Origin: Leptospirales bacterium
GTDB taxonomy: Bacteria; Spirochaetota; Leptospiria; Leptospirales; Leptonemataceae
Direction of reading: 5' to 3'
DNA: 64,000 nucleotides
NCBI GenBank assembly: GCA_019694655.1
Contig: JAIBBN010000010.1
Coordinates: 51,166 to 115,165, forward strand
The translations under genes and the position numbers were made by a program. Below, one piece after another: positions 51,520 to 59,997 of the stretch; positions within the stretch are counted from its first letter, which is position 1; every line of letters begins with the position of its first letter. The notes under the pieces were generated by a model. The model was not told the origin of the DNA. It saw nothing but the letters and a program-made list of their open reading frames with translations, and made no database searches.

Positions 51520-51978
51520 TTACTGCTCCGGTTCGAAATCTTCCAGGTGATCGCGAACCCAATCGCGGACCGTGCGGCGCTGCTCGGCATTCAGAATACT
51601 GTAGAACTCCACAAAGTAATCCGGCGTCTGCAGAATAAAATTTTGCCGGCTTTGCAGCTGCTGGCGTACGAACTGAGCGAGGGCGCGGACGTCCGGCTCT
51701 TCTTTGTTGAACTCAGTCTTTGCCTGCATGAGCGCCGCTACCCGCGCCTGGTAGTTCTTGTGCAACTCGTCGCCAATTTTGGCGCGCAAGGTCTGATATT
51801 TCTGCTCCTGCTCGGGGCTCAGGTCCAGGGAATGAACCCTGTGATCGAGATGGTGCAGAATGCGGTCGCTGTGGTCGCGGCCCAGATTGGGACGGCAGGC
51901 GCCCAGCGCCATCAAACCGATGGCGGCAAAGGCCGCAGCGGCCAGCCTTGAGAATTTCCAGATACGTTGTTTCAACAT
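51520..51978 (-). CDS. Spy/CpxP-like periplasmic lipoprotein
   Basis: A 152-residue protein. The leader ends in GLMALGAC (Cys28), giving a lipoprotein. The mature part is all-helical with the LSPEQEQKYQTLRAKIGDELHKNY segment that matches the LTxxQ motif of Spy/CpxP, and a second, LNAEQRRTVRDWVRDHL. In enterobacteria Spy and CpxP bind misfolded periplasmic proteins and CpxP damps CpxA. This gene diverges from a CpxRA-like pair, which supports that role. Confidence 0.78.
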   Translation of the reverse strand: MLKQRIWKFSRLAAAAFAAIGLMALGACRPNLGRDHSDRILHHLDHRVHSLDLSPEQEQKYQTLRAKIGDELHKNYQARVAALMQAKTEFNKEEPDVRALAQFVRQQLQSRQNFILQTPDYFVEFYSILNAEQRRTVRDWVRDHLEDFEPEQ

Positions 51979-52082
51979 ACTACCCTCCAGGGTGATAGCA
52001 GCAAGCTAAGGGCATCGACCGACCGATTCTCGCCTGGCTGGAAAAAGAATGTGTGCGCGACCTTACGAAGCGGGCGCTGCCG

Positions 52083-52097
52083 GTAAAAAATTGTAAA
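52083..52097. promoter_or_regulatory. CpxR-box-like direct repeat
   Basis: GTAAAAAATTGTAAA is an exact GTAAA-N5-GTAAA, the CpxR consensus known from E. coli. It lies in the 193-base gap, 105 bases from the Spy-like start and 74 bases from the response-regulator start. From there it could activate both, including the regulator itself. Confidence 0.55.
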
Positions 52098-52171
52098 CTG
52101 GATGTCGACGGCGGCAGTCAGCACAATTCCGCGCTTGCCCGGCGAAGGCGCGGACCGCTGTCTGAAACAGG

Positions 52172-52912
52172 ATGACGCAAGTTGCAACAGGGAAACAGAG
52201 CTCGCATCGCGTACTGATCATTGATGATGACCAACGCCTGCAGTCATTGCTGCGCGAGTATCTTGGCGGACGCGGATATGAAGTAGAAAGCCACCTGAGC
52301 GGCGATGGCGCAGCCGAGCGCGTGCTGGCCCTCGAACCGGATCTGGTGGTGCTGGACATCATGATGCCGGGGCGCGATGGATTGGAGGCGTTGCGCGATA
52401 TTCGCGCGCGCTCGCGCACGCCGGTGGTGATGTTGACGGCGCGCGGCGACGAAGCGGATCGTATCGTCGGACTGGAACTGGGCGCGGACGACTATCTGCC
52501 CAAGCCCTTCAACCCGCGCGAACTGGATGCCCGGCTGCGCGCCATCCTGCGTCGCGAGGAATGGCAGAAAAGCCAGCAGCAAACGGAAAATCGCGCAACA
52601 GGCGTGGGCATCGAGGTCGGCGGTCTGCGCCTGCATCGCATCAAGCGAGTGCTGAGTTGCGGCGAAAGTCAGATTGAGCTTTCTACAGCGGAAGCGCGTC
52701 TGCTGGAAACGCTGATGGAACGGCCCGACAAGGCATTGAGCCGCGATGAAATCATGAACGCCACGCGCGGCCGCGATTTCATGGGTTTCGAGCGCAGCAT
52801 TGATGTCCAGATTTCCAAATTGCGCCAGCGCCTGGAATCGATTGGCGCCGGACGCGATCGCATCCGTACCGTCTGGGGACAGGGCTACCTGTTTCAGTCG
52901 GAAGGTCCGTAG
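52172..52912 (+). CDS. OmpR/PhoB-family response regulator (CpxR-like)
   Basis: A 246-residue regulator. The receiver domain has the acidic pocket IIDDD (18-20), phospho-acceptor Asp62 in LVVLDIMMPGRDG, the Thr in MLTARGD and the Lys in DYLPKPFNP. The winged-helix DNA-binding domain (about 145-240) ends RIRTVWGQGYLFQ, as in OmpR/PhoB proteins. Its stop overlaps the kinase GTG start by one base. With the Spy-like gene and a GTAAA-N5-GTAAA site it resembles the Cpx envelope-stress system. Confidence 0.93.
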   Translation: MTQVATGKQSSHRVLIIDDDQRLQSLLREYLGGRGYEVESHLSGDGAAERVLALEPDLVVLDIMMPGRDGLEALRDIRARSRTPVVMLTARGDEADRIVGLELGADDYLPKPFNPRELDARLRAILRREEWQKSQQQTENRATGVGIEVGGLRLHRIKRVLSCGESQIELSTAEARLLETLMERPDKALSRDEIMNATRGRDFMGFERSIDVQISKLRQRLESIGAGRDRIRTVWGQGYLFQSEGP

Positions 52913-54279
52913 TGCGTCTCTACCTCAAACTGTACCTGGCCTTTGCCGCCAGCGTAGCCCTGGCGGCGCTGGTGATTGGCGGCATTGCTTTTCTGTTCAG
53001 CGAGTACCGCCTGGAGCGTCGCTTTCGCGGATTTCTGGAGGATCGCTCGCGCTCGGTGGCGGCGCTGGTAGAATACGTTCTGCAAAATGAAATGCGCAGC
53101 GGCGGCGACGAGCGTACTGCCGCACTGCGACTGGCTGGCTGGACCGGCGGTCAGGCCTGGATTTTTGACGGCCAGGGTCGTTTGCTGGGAGCATCCAGCG
53201 ACGCGCCGCCGCCGCCTTTTGCCGAAGAAAATCGCGTCGCCGGCCCTTCGCGCTTTGGCCACGATCAAGAAACGTGGATGGTCGAAACGACCCTGCACGA
53301 TGGTCGCCGAGCGCTGGTGCGCGCGCCGCTGGCGCATCCCTACACGGAAGGCGGCGGTCTGCTGTTTGTGGCAGCGATGCTGCTGGTCTTTCTGATCCTG
53401 CTTTTTCCGCTTTCCTGTTTGCTTGGTCGTCCGCTGGCGCGTTTGCGCGAAGCGGCCACGCGCCTTGCGGCCGGCGACCTGCAGCATCGCGTACAAATTC
53501 AGCGGCGCGACGGCCTGGGCGATCTGGCCCGTTCCTTCAATGACATGGCAGACCGTATCGAGCGACTGCTATCCTCGGCGCGAGAATTGAATGCCCACGT
53601 GTCCCATGAGTTGCGCTCGCCTCTGGCGCGGATGCGCGTGGCCATCGAACTCTTGCGCGACGACGCCGAGCGCAATCCGACCGCTCTGGCCCATGAAACG
53701 ATCGAAGCGCGCGTGGCGCCGGTACTCTCTGAAATCGAACGACTGGACGATCTGGTCGGTCGCATTTTGATTCTCTCACAAAGCGGCGGAACAGCGCCGG
53801 CGGTGGAGTCGATCAATCTGGCGGCAGCGCTGCGCGACGCCCTGTCGCGCAGCAGCGAGTTCGAATCAGCCGAAAGATTGCAGCTGGAAATCCAGGCGCC
53901 ACATTCGGCGGTGGTGCGCGGCGATCGTCGCTGGATTGAGGCTGCAATTCAGAATCTCTGTCAGAATGCGCTGCGCTATGCGCCGGACGGCGATCGACTG
54001 AACTTTTCACTGCGCGCTGTGGAGGATGGTTGGCTGCTGGAAACGGAGAACGCTGCAATCCTTGCGGAATCCGAACTTTCCGAACTGGCGCGACCCTTTC
54101 GGCGCGGAGAATCGGCGGCGCGACGCACCGAGGGCGCCGGTCTGGGTCTGGCCATCGTCGACAATGTGGCGCGCGTCCACCATGGCTGGTTGCGTCTGCA
54201 ATGGGCCCAGGGACGTTTGCGCGTAGCGCTCTGGCTGCCACAAGAGCCCAATCTTCAGTCCGCTGCCCAGGCCGTTTAG
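52912..54279 (+). CDS. Envelope-sensing histidine kinase (CpxA-like)
   Basis: A 455-residue kinase from GTG at 52912. Two membrane helices (residues 9-30 and 149-172) enclose a ~120-residue periplasmic sensor domain. A HAMP domain follows (GRPLARLREAATRLAAGDL), then the dimerisation helix with the phosphorylated His232 in SHELRSPLAR, and the ATPase domain with the N box (QNLCQNALRYAP) and GAGLGLAIVDNV. The CpxA-like sensor is inferred from organisation and context, not from sensor sequence. Confidence 0.92.
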   Translation: MRLYLKLYLAFAASVALAALVIGGIAFLFSEYRLERRFRGFLEDRSRSVAALVEYVLQNEMRSGGDERTAALRLAGWTGGQAWIFDGQGRLLGASSDAPPPPFAEENRVAGPSRFGHDQETWMVETTLHDGRRALVRAPLAHPYTEGGGLLFVAAMLLVFLILLFPLSCLLGRPLARLREAATRLAAGDLQHRVQIQRRDGLGDLARSFNDMADRIERLLSSARELNAHVSHELRSPLARMRVAIELLRDDAERNPTALAHETIEARVAPVLSEIERLDDLVGRILILSQSGGTAPAVESINLAAALRDALSRSSEFESAERLQLEIQAPHSAVVRGDRRWIEAAIQNLCQNALRYAPDGDRLNFSLRAVEDGWLLETENAAILAESELSELARPFRRGESAARRTEGAGLGLAIVDNVARVHHGWLRLQWAQGRLRVALWLPQEPNLQSAAQAV

Positions 54280-54417
54280 ATTGCGACTGCCAGATTTTAG
54301 CTACCGCCTTTGCGATGCGACGTCCACTTCAAGGGCGGTCGCGAGGTGCACCGTGTGATGGGCGCGCTGCCACGCGCCGCATTGCAGAGCGAATTCGAAC
54401 GCTTTCTGTGAGCCCTC

Positions 54418-55173
54418 TTAGCTGAGCGAGAACAAGCCGAAAGACAGAAGAAAGGTCGCAAGGCCATGGCTGAGCGTCGAAGCCAACAGGCCAGAGCGCC
54501 AGCGAACCACGGCGCAAACCGCGCCTTCAAAAAGCCCAAAGAGGACGACCGGCCAGCCCACGTCGGTCACGGTGTAAGCGAGGAAGAGGTGGGCGATTGC
54601 AAAGGTGACGGTGGACACAGCGACGCCACGCAGCGGACTCAAGTCGACCTCGATCCAGCCCTGCAGGTAACCGCGAAAGAGGGTCTCTTCATAAAAAGCG
54701 CCGCACAATGCAAAGAAAAACAAATAGGGCAGTCGCTCCAGCGAAACAGCGCCGCCGCGCGCCTCCGGGGCGACTCCGGAATACAAGAACAGAAAGGGTG
54801 AAACTATGAGCGCAGCGCCGCCCAGACCAATCGCCAGGGCCAGGACGCGATTGCCGCGCAAATATACGAGGCGTTCGCGCATCGGCGCTTCCAGCCGATT
54901 GCTGGCCAGCGTCAGGCCTACCGCGCCCAGGCCCAGCGCAATCAGCGCCAGCGGACCGGCATCCAGGCGCAGCCAGAAACCGCCTTCGCGGCCCAGGGAC
55001 CAGAAGCCAGCGGGCGTCATAGAATCGCGAATGAGAATAAATAGCACAATGTGCAGCGCCAGATGAAAGCGCCAGTAGCGCAGAGGGACGAGAGACAGTG
55101 TCAGGCCAATCAACAACAGCCCCGGCAATATGCGCGGCAGGTAGTCGGTAAGTAGGTAGGCCAGTGAGTCCAT
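54418..55173 (-). CDS. CPBP-family intramembrane metalloprotease
   Basis: A 251-residue polytopic membrane protein with the CPBP motifs EETLFRGYLQG (Glu162, Glu163, Arg167), FAIAHLFLAY (His195) and TLSHGLA. Eight hydrophobic helices. It is a separate family member from the one at 5539, with the more canonical EE-x3-R form. Substrate unknown. It stands alone, 138 bases after the convergent Cpx-like kinase gene. Confidence 0.9.
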   Translation of the reverse strand: MDSLAYLLTDYLPRILPGLLLIGLTLSLVPLRYWRFHLALHIVLFILIRDSMTPAGFWSLGREGGFWLRLDAGPLALIALGLGAVGLTLASNRLEAPMRERLVYLRGNRVLALAIGLGGAALIVSPFLFLYSGVAPEARGGAVSLERLPYLFFFALCGAFYEETLFRGYLQGWIEVDLSPLRGVAVSTVTFAIAHLFLAYTVTDVGWPVVLFGLFEGAVCAVVRWRSGLLASTLSHGLATFLLSFGLFSLS

Positions 55174-55501
55174 GATTGCCGGAAGTGGGGCAGCCCGGCG
55201 CTCTCAGTCAAGGCGAAACAATCGCCTGATCGCAGGCCAGGGACCGCCCTTTTGCCGGACAGGCCAGGCCGGGCAGCGGCAGGCGGGCCCGCCGGGGGAC
55301 GTCCCGCAGGGCCGCAAAGTCGATAGCGGCGAACGCCATGAATAACCAACATTTGCTAGAAATTAGTGAGGTCATTTTAATATTATACGAATATTACTTA
55401 GTGCAAATTTGCGCAAACTGTTGACGGCGCGAATCAATATTCAACTATCCGACAGAATCATTTGCTGGCCGCACAGGGCCGCCAGCGAAGCGCAAGACGA
55501 C
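55174..55501. other. 328-base intergenic region with AT-rich palindromes
   Basis: The first ~160 bases are GC-rich with several Gly/Cys-rich runs but no open frame of use. The stretch 55340-55440 is strikingly AT-rich: TAATATT-ATACG-AATATTA (55378-55396) is a perfect inverted repeat, and GCAAATTTGC (55403-55412) overlaps TTTGCGCAAA (55408-55417). These look like an operator/promoter area for the gene at 55502. A 28-codon frame at 55338 crosses it but has no ribosome site. Confidence 0.5.
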
Positions 55502-56161
55502 ATGAATCTCACACACAGTGTCGATCTGGAATTGCGATGCCACGACGTTAGCCTCCAGGCGCAGCTGCGCGCGCCGGAAAATCCGCGGGCACTGGTAATC
55601 TTCGCCGCCGGCAGCGGCCCCTCGCAACAGCGTCGGCGCAACATGCTGCTTGCTCAACTCTTGCAGCAACGCGGTCTGGCCACCTTCCAGTTTGATATGC
55701 TCAGTGCAGAAGAGGAGCAGGAAGATCAGGCAACGGCGCGCTTTCGTTTTGATATTCTGATGCTTTCGGAGCGCCTGAATTGCGCCCATGATTGGGCGCG
55801 CAAGCAGGCAGAACTGGAAAGCTTGCGCATTGGCTACTTTGCCGCCGGAACGGGCGCTGCAGCCGCCATGTTTGCCGCCGCAGATGGCGATGGAAGGCTG
55901 GGCGCCATCGTTTCACGGGGCGGACGGCCCGACCTGGCCGGACCGCGCCTGACGCGCGTTACTGCGCCAACGCTGCTGCTGGTCGGCGCCCTGGACATTC
56001 CTGCACTGCCGGTCAACCGCAAGGCCCTGGAAGCCTTGCGCTGTGAGAAGTCGCTGGAGATCGTCGAAGGCGCGTCGCACCTGTTCAGCGAGAACGGCGC
56101 GCTCGACAACGTAGCCAGACTGGCTGCCGACTGGTTTCTCAAGCACCTGGATCGGCGCTAA
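55502..56161 (+). CDS. Dienelactone-hydrolase-like protein without its nucleophilic serine
   Basis: A 219-residue alpha/beta hydrolase fold protein from the ATG at 55502. It follows the DLH-like family, LVIFAAGSGPSQQRRRN, AIVSRGGRPDLAGPRLTRV, APTLLLVGALDIPALPVN and EGASHLFSENGALDNVA, so the Asp and His are kept. The nucleophile elbow, normally GYFGASTGAAA, reads GYFAAGTGAAA, so Ser is replaced by Gly. It may bind ligands instead of hydrolysing them, or use another residue. The 3' end overlaps the convergent SnoaL-like gene by 23 bases. Confidence 0.83.
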   Translation: MNLTHSVDLELRCHDVSLQAQLRAPENPRALVIFAAGSGPSQQRRRNMLLAQLLQQRGLATFQFDMLSAEEEQEDQATARFRFDILMLSERLNCAHDWARKQAELESLRIGYFAAGTGAAAAMFAAADGDGRLGAIVSRGGRPDLAGPRLTRVTAPTLLLVGALDIPALPVNRKALEALRCEKSLEIVEGASHLFSENGALDNVARLAADWFLKHLDRR

Positions 56162-56570
56162 GGGCCTCCGCCGCTGGCGGCGTTTCGATCCAGATGGCGT
56201 GGTCCGTATCAAAGTACTCCTTCACGCGCTCGATTTGACCGTTGCGCAGGAAAAAGAGAAAGTGGTAGTGGTTGTTGTAGTCGCGCTGGCTTTTGTGCCG
56301 CCCGATGGATTCGGCGGTTACCGCAACGCGATTGTCCTCGGCGGTAATGTCGTGGAGAACAAATCGAAAACTGCGAAAGGAGCGAAAGATGCTCTTCAGC
56401 GTAACGCCGACCAGGCGCTTGTCCTTATGACCGGAGACCTTAGCGCGGCCAATCACCCACCAGTCGATGTCCTCAGCCACGCGCGCCAAGGCGCGCGCTA
56501 CGTCGCCCTGGTTCAGATCCTCGAACAAATCCTTTACAAGTTGCTTGTTTTCTTGAATCACTGCCTGCAC
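56139..56570 (-). CDS. SnoaL-like/NTF2-fold protein
   Basis: A 143-residue protein of the SnoaL-like (nuclear transport factor 2) fold: an N-terminal helix NKQLVKDLFEDLNQGDVARALARVAEDIDWWVIGRA, then VAVTAESIGRHK and YHFLFFLRNGQIERVKEYFDTDHA. Family members bind or isomerise small hydrophobic molecules. Start is GTG, at 56570 or 56561. It is divergent from the HxlR regulator with a perfect 17-base inverted repeat between them, so HxlR probably controls it. Confidence 0.83.
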   Translation of the reverse strand: MQAVIQENKQLVKDLFEDLNQGDVARALARVAEDIDWWVIGRAKVSGHKDKRLVGVTLKSIFRSFRSFRFVLHDITAEDNRVAVTAESIGRHKSQRDYNNHYHFLFFLRNGQIERVKEYFDTDHAIWIETPPAAEALSADPGA

Positions 56571-56589
56571 CCCCGGCGGAACTTTCTTT

Positions 56590-56606
56590 GCTACTAAAAC
56601 AGTAGC
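56590..56606. promoter_or_regulatory. HxlR-type operator
   Basis: GCTACT-AAAAC-AGTAGC is a perfect inverted repeat in the 44-base gap between the divergent SnoaL-like and HxlR genes. The TACT-N5-AGTA core resembles operators of HxlR-family regulators such as YodB. Its position allows control of both genes. Confidence 0.62.
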
Positions 56607-56614
56607 GCAGGACT

Positions 56615-56920
56615 ATGGCAAGCAAGAAAAGACAGAACCTGCGACGGCCCATCATGGAGCTGCTGGATCTCTTGGGCAAGCGCTGGATGCTGCGGATCTT
56701 CTGGGAGCTGCGCGATGGACAGGCCTGCAGCTTTCGCGACCTGCAGCAGCGCTGCGACGACCTCTCGCCCAGCGTTCTCAATGTTCGCCTCAAGGAGCTG
56801 CGCGCCGCCGGCTACCTGGCAGTGCAGGCCGATGGCTATGCACTGACGCCAACTGGTCTGGAGTTGCTGCAGATCCTGGGCGCCCTGAATGATTTTGCCG
56901 CAAAGCAAACTCGACGTTGA
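56615..56920 (+). CDS. HxlR-family transcriptional regulator
   Basis: A 101-residue winged-helix regulator. The family pattern is clear: LLGKRWMLRIFWELRDG, FRDLQQRCDDLSPSVLNVRLKELRAAGYL and a short C-terminal helix. A single Cys in the middle (QACSF) and one before DDL could sense thiol stress, as in YodB/HypR; this is a guess. It ends 3 bases before the stop of the convergent AAA ATPase gene. Confidence 0.9.
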   Translation: MASKKRQNLRRPIMELLDLLGKRWMLRIFWELRDGQACSFRDLQQRCDDLSPSVLNVRLKELRAAGYLAVQADGYALTPTGLELLQILGALNDFAAKQTRR

Positions 56921-56923
56921 ATG

Positions 56924-58123
56924 TCAGCCGCCGATGGCGCTGAGTTCAGCGCAGAGCTGCTGCAGCGGGACCGCCTCAATTCCGCGCTGCAGTGCAAAGC
57001 GTTCCTCGCCCGCATAGACGACGATTTTTCGCTGCGGGCGCACTGTTTCACAGGCCGCGTAGAAGCCTCTGGCCAGCGTCGGACTGAGGCTGCGCTTGAT
57101 TTCAACGGCCCAGGGCTTCTTGCTTCCGGGAGGCTGCAACAGCAGGTCCAGTTCAGCTCCTCCCGCACTGCGGAAAAAATGCGCCTTGCTGGATACTGGC
57201 GCTGCAGCCAGCAAGGATTCGAGCACAAAAGTTTCCCAGCTGACGCCAACTACTGGATGACCCTGCAGCGACTCAAAGTCGGCAATGCCAAGCAGCGCAT
57301 GCAGCAAACCGCAGTCGCGTACGTAGACCTTTGGCGCTTTCACCAGTCGCTTGCGAACATTTCCGTGCCAGGGACTCAGGCGGCGCACAAGCAAGAGATC
57401 AACTAACAGATCAATATAGGAAGCAATCGTCTTGCCATCGACCGAAAGCGACCGGGCGAGGGACGCAGCATTCAGCAAACCGCCCTGTTGGTGTGCAAGC
57501 ATCGTCCAGAACCTGCGCAGCGTTTCTGCAGCGATGCGCGGACCAAGCTGGGGGATATCGCGCTCAAGGTAGGTTCGAATGAAGTCGTTTCGCCAGCGCA
57601 AACTGGCTGCATCATCGAGCGCCAGCAGACTGTCCGGAAATCCGCCGCGAAGCCAGAGCGCATCCAGAGAGTCCTGAGCTATTTCGCCCGCATCGATAGT
57701 TGAAAGTTCTACATAGCGTATGCGGCCCGCCAGAGACTCGCTTGATTGTTTCAGCAGTTCGATCGACGCAGAACCAAGAATTAAGAATCGACCTGATCGA
57801 CGTCCGCGCCTTCGGCCCGCGTCCGCCAGTCCGCGCAGAATTGCAAACAGACCGGGCAGACGCTGGATCTCATCGAGGATGACCAAACTCTCTTCATGCT
57901 GCGACAGGTAGAGTTCTGGATCTGAAAGTTTTGCCCGGTCAGCGGGAGACTCGAGGTCCAAATAAACGGACCGTCGCCTGGCGGCTATCTGAAGCGCCAG
58001 CGTTGTCTTGCCGACCTGCCGCGGACCAAGCAATGCGACGACCGGGACTTCGCTCAGCGAGGCCTCAAGCTCCCCCTCCAACCGGCGAGAAATCATCTTT
58101 GAAATATTGGATCGATGCTCCAT
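56924..58123 (-). CDS. AAA ATPase with DUF4143
   Basis: A 399-residue ATPase of the AAA_14/DUF4143 type. Walker A is ALLGPRQVGKTTLAL (residues 30-44), Walker B SLVILDEIQRLP, sensor FLILGSASIEL. The C-terminal DUF4143 part has the conserved KAPKVYVRDCGLLHALLGI and WETFVLESLL segments, then AELDLLLQPPGSKKPWAVEIK, a PD-(D/E)XK-like D..ExK arrangement that is usual in this family. Function unsettled; many are found with toxin or defence genes or as lone ATPases. An ATG at 58096 is also possible as start. Confidence 0.9.
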   Translation of the reverse strand: MEHRSNISKMISRRLEGELEASLSEVPVVALLGPRQVGKTTLALQIAARRRSVYLDLESPADRAKLSDPELYLSQHEESLVILDEIQRLPGLFAILRGLADAGRRRGRRSGRFLILGSASIELLKQSSESLAGRIRYVELSTIDAGEIAQDSLDALWLRGGFPDSLLALDDAASLRWRNDFIRTYLERDIPQLGPRIAAETLRRFWTMLAHQQGGLLNAASLARSLSVDGKTIASYIDLLVDLLLVRRLSPWHGNVRKRLVKAPKVYVRDCGLLHALLGIADFESLQGHPVVGVSWETFVLESLLAAAPVSSKAHFFRSAGGAELDLLLQPPGSKKPWAVEIKRSLSPTLARGFYAACETVRPQRKIVVYAGEERFALQRGIEAVPLQQLCAELSAIGG

Positions 58124-58296
58124 AATTGCAAGGAAAAAATCAGCAATTTGGACTTATCAGACGATCTGCCGCTGATGACCCTGCTGCGGACGGCAAAGGA
58201 CGTCCATCGACCGCTTCCCGGCCAGAGGCGCGCTCTCAGCCAAATAGTACTGGGCAGGATTGACCCCTGGCTCAGCGCTCCCAGAGGACATTGCCT

Positions 58297-59064
58297 GTGA
58301 AAATACAACTGTTCAGACATGCTACGGCGATCATCGAATTTTCCGGAAAACGACTGCTGCTCGATCCGGTACTGGGGCCGGCCGGCGAGCGTCCCGGCTT
58401 CCCGACCAAAAGGGAAGGCCGGGGACGACGCAATCCGATCGTGGAGTTGCCCTTTGACGAGGTCGAACTGAAAGGGCTACTTTCCAGCATCGATGCTATC
58501 CTGGTGACACATACGCACATCGATCACTTTGACGACTTGAAGGGCCAGCGCCTGCCGCTTCAGCTGCCTGTGCTCTGCCAGCCGGAAGACGTCGCGCTGA
58601 TGAAGAAGGCCGGCTTTGTCAAAATCCTGCCAATTCAAATGCAGCTGGACTGGGAAGGCATCAGGATAACGCGCACCGCCTGCTACCATGGCGGCGCCGT
58701 ATTCCGCCGATTGCTTGGCCCCGCCTCCGGCTATGTCCTCCAAAACGGCAACGATTCGCTCTACATTGTGGGCGACAGCGTCTGGGCGCCGCCGGTGCAG
58801 CAAGCAATTCAACGCTTTCAGCCAAAACGACTGCTGCTGAATGGCGGCGGCGCACAGCTGCCGCTTGGTCGAACCATCACCATGGACGCCGAGGACATTT
58901 CTCAGCTCTGCCGGGCTACGCCAGACTCGAAAAAGATTGTAGTACATATGGAAGCTATGAATCATTGCCTGCTATCTCGCCCGGCGCTCAAGCAGCGACT
59001 GCAAGACGACGGCCTGCTGAACAATGTCTACATTCCCGCTGACGGGGAACTGGTAGAAGTTTAG
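58297..59064 (+). CDS. Metallo-beta-lactamase-fold hydrolase (UlaG-like)
   Basis: A 255-residue protein from GTG at 58297 with GAGGA eight bases upstream. The metal motif is THTHIDHFDD (HxHxDH). LLLDPVLGPAG near the N-terminus, YIVGDSVWAP and the late VHMEAMNHC supply further ligands and match the UlaG/YtkL group. These act on lactones, phosphodiesters or phospholipid derivatives; the substrate is not predictable. A DUF4386-like gene follows 32 bases later. Confidence 0.85.
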   Translation: MKIQLFRHATAIIEFSGKRLLLDPVLGPAGERPGFPTKREGRGRRNPIVELPFDEVELKGLLSSIDAILVTHTHIDHFDDLKGQRLPLQLPVLCQPEDVALMKKAGFVKILPIQMQLDWEGIRITRTACYHGGAVFRRLLGPASGYVLQNGNDSLYIVGDSVWAPPVQQAIQRFQPKRLLLNGGGAQLPLGRTITMDAEDISQLCRATPDSKKIVVHMEAMNHCLLSRPALKQRLQDDGLLNNVYIPADGELVEV

Positions 59065-59096
59065 GCGCAGTCTGGCGCAGGACGCAGGTACTACTT

Positions 59097-59807
59097 ATGA
59101 AATCGGACAACGCAAAAAATAGCGTCGCACAGCTCTGGAGAATCACGGGCGGCCTGCTAATCCTGGCGGCGCTTGGTTTCATTGTCGTTTTTTCGCTTCT
59201 TGCGGCGTGGTTTGACTATCCGCAGATTCTGGAGCGCGGCGCCGGCGAGGCGTTGCCGCTCTTGCAGAAGGGCGGCGCCGGCCTTCATGCGGTGTGGATT
59301 GTCTACGCCTTGATTCCGTTCTTGATTCTGCCGGTAGCTGCTGGCCTGGAACGAATCCTCAGCCAGAGCGCCAGCGCTGCCATTGGCGCTCGCTTTGCCG
59401 TCCCCGCCGTTCTCTTTCTGGTTCTGGGGCTGGCGCGCTGGCCCAGCCTCAATTATCTGCTGGCCGAGCACTTCGCAAGCGCCAGCCCGGGCGACGCCGC
59501 GCAGATGCAAGCGGCGCTGCTCTTCGACGCCGGCAATCGCTATCTGGGAAATTATCTGGGCGAACTTGCCGGCGAGCTCTGCCTGAATAGTTGGTTTTTG
59601 TTTACTGCCCTGGGAATGCGCGGCAGCGCCTCCTTTCCGCGCTGGCTGTCCGCTTTTGGAATGCTGACGGCCGTTGTGGGACTGGTCAGCGCGCTGCGCA
59701 TTGTACTGCCGCAACTGGAGCCGCTGAGCAATGTCAGCAACCTTCTGCTGCCGCTGTGGCTGCTGGGACTGGGCGGGTATTTGATGCGCGGCCCACGGGA
59801 AAAGTAG
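59097..59807 (+). CDS. DUF4386-like membrane protein
   Basis: A 236-residue protein with six to seven membrane helices, starting with ITGGLLILAALGFIVVFSLLAAWF, as in the DUF4386 family of small unknown membrane proteins. No catalytic motif seen. It is likely co-transcribed with the metallo-hydrolase gene. The following 190 bases contain no gene and no convincing terminator. Confidence 0.7.
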   Translation: MKSDNAKNSVAQLWRITGGLLILAALGFIVVFSLLAAWFDYPQILERGAGEALPLLQKGGAGLHAVWIVYALIPFLILPVAAGLERILSQSASAAIGARFAVPAVLFLVLGLARWPSLNYLLAEHFASASPGDAAQMQAALLFDAGNRYLGNYLGELAGELCLNSWFLFTALGMRGSASFPRWLSAFGMLTAVVGLVSALRIVLPQLEPLSNVSNLLLPLWLLGLGGYLMRGPREK

Positions 59808-59997
59808 GCGCCTCTACCAGCGGGCGCGAAGGCTGCCAGTCAGCCGTGGGGCAGCGCGGACCTGGCATCTGGAATCGTCGCCGCTGCAGGCGCAAAAAAT
59901 ATACTCCAACCAGTAGAAAACGTTCAGGCCAAATTTCAGGAAATCATTCAGATCCGTTGCAGGGCCTTCCCGTCTCTTATTGGCCATACTGCCTGGT

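Noticed and set aside
55338..55424. A 28-codon AT-rich open frame
   Set aside because: No ribosome site, and it coincides with palindromic control DNA.
56924..58123. Defence or toxin-antitoxin island around the AAA-DUF4143 ATPase
   Set aside because: No toxin, restriction or integrase gene nearby, no composition shift, and neighbours are ordinary genes.
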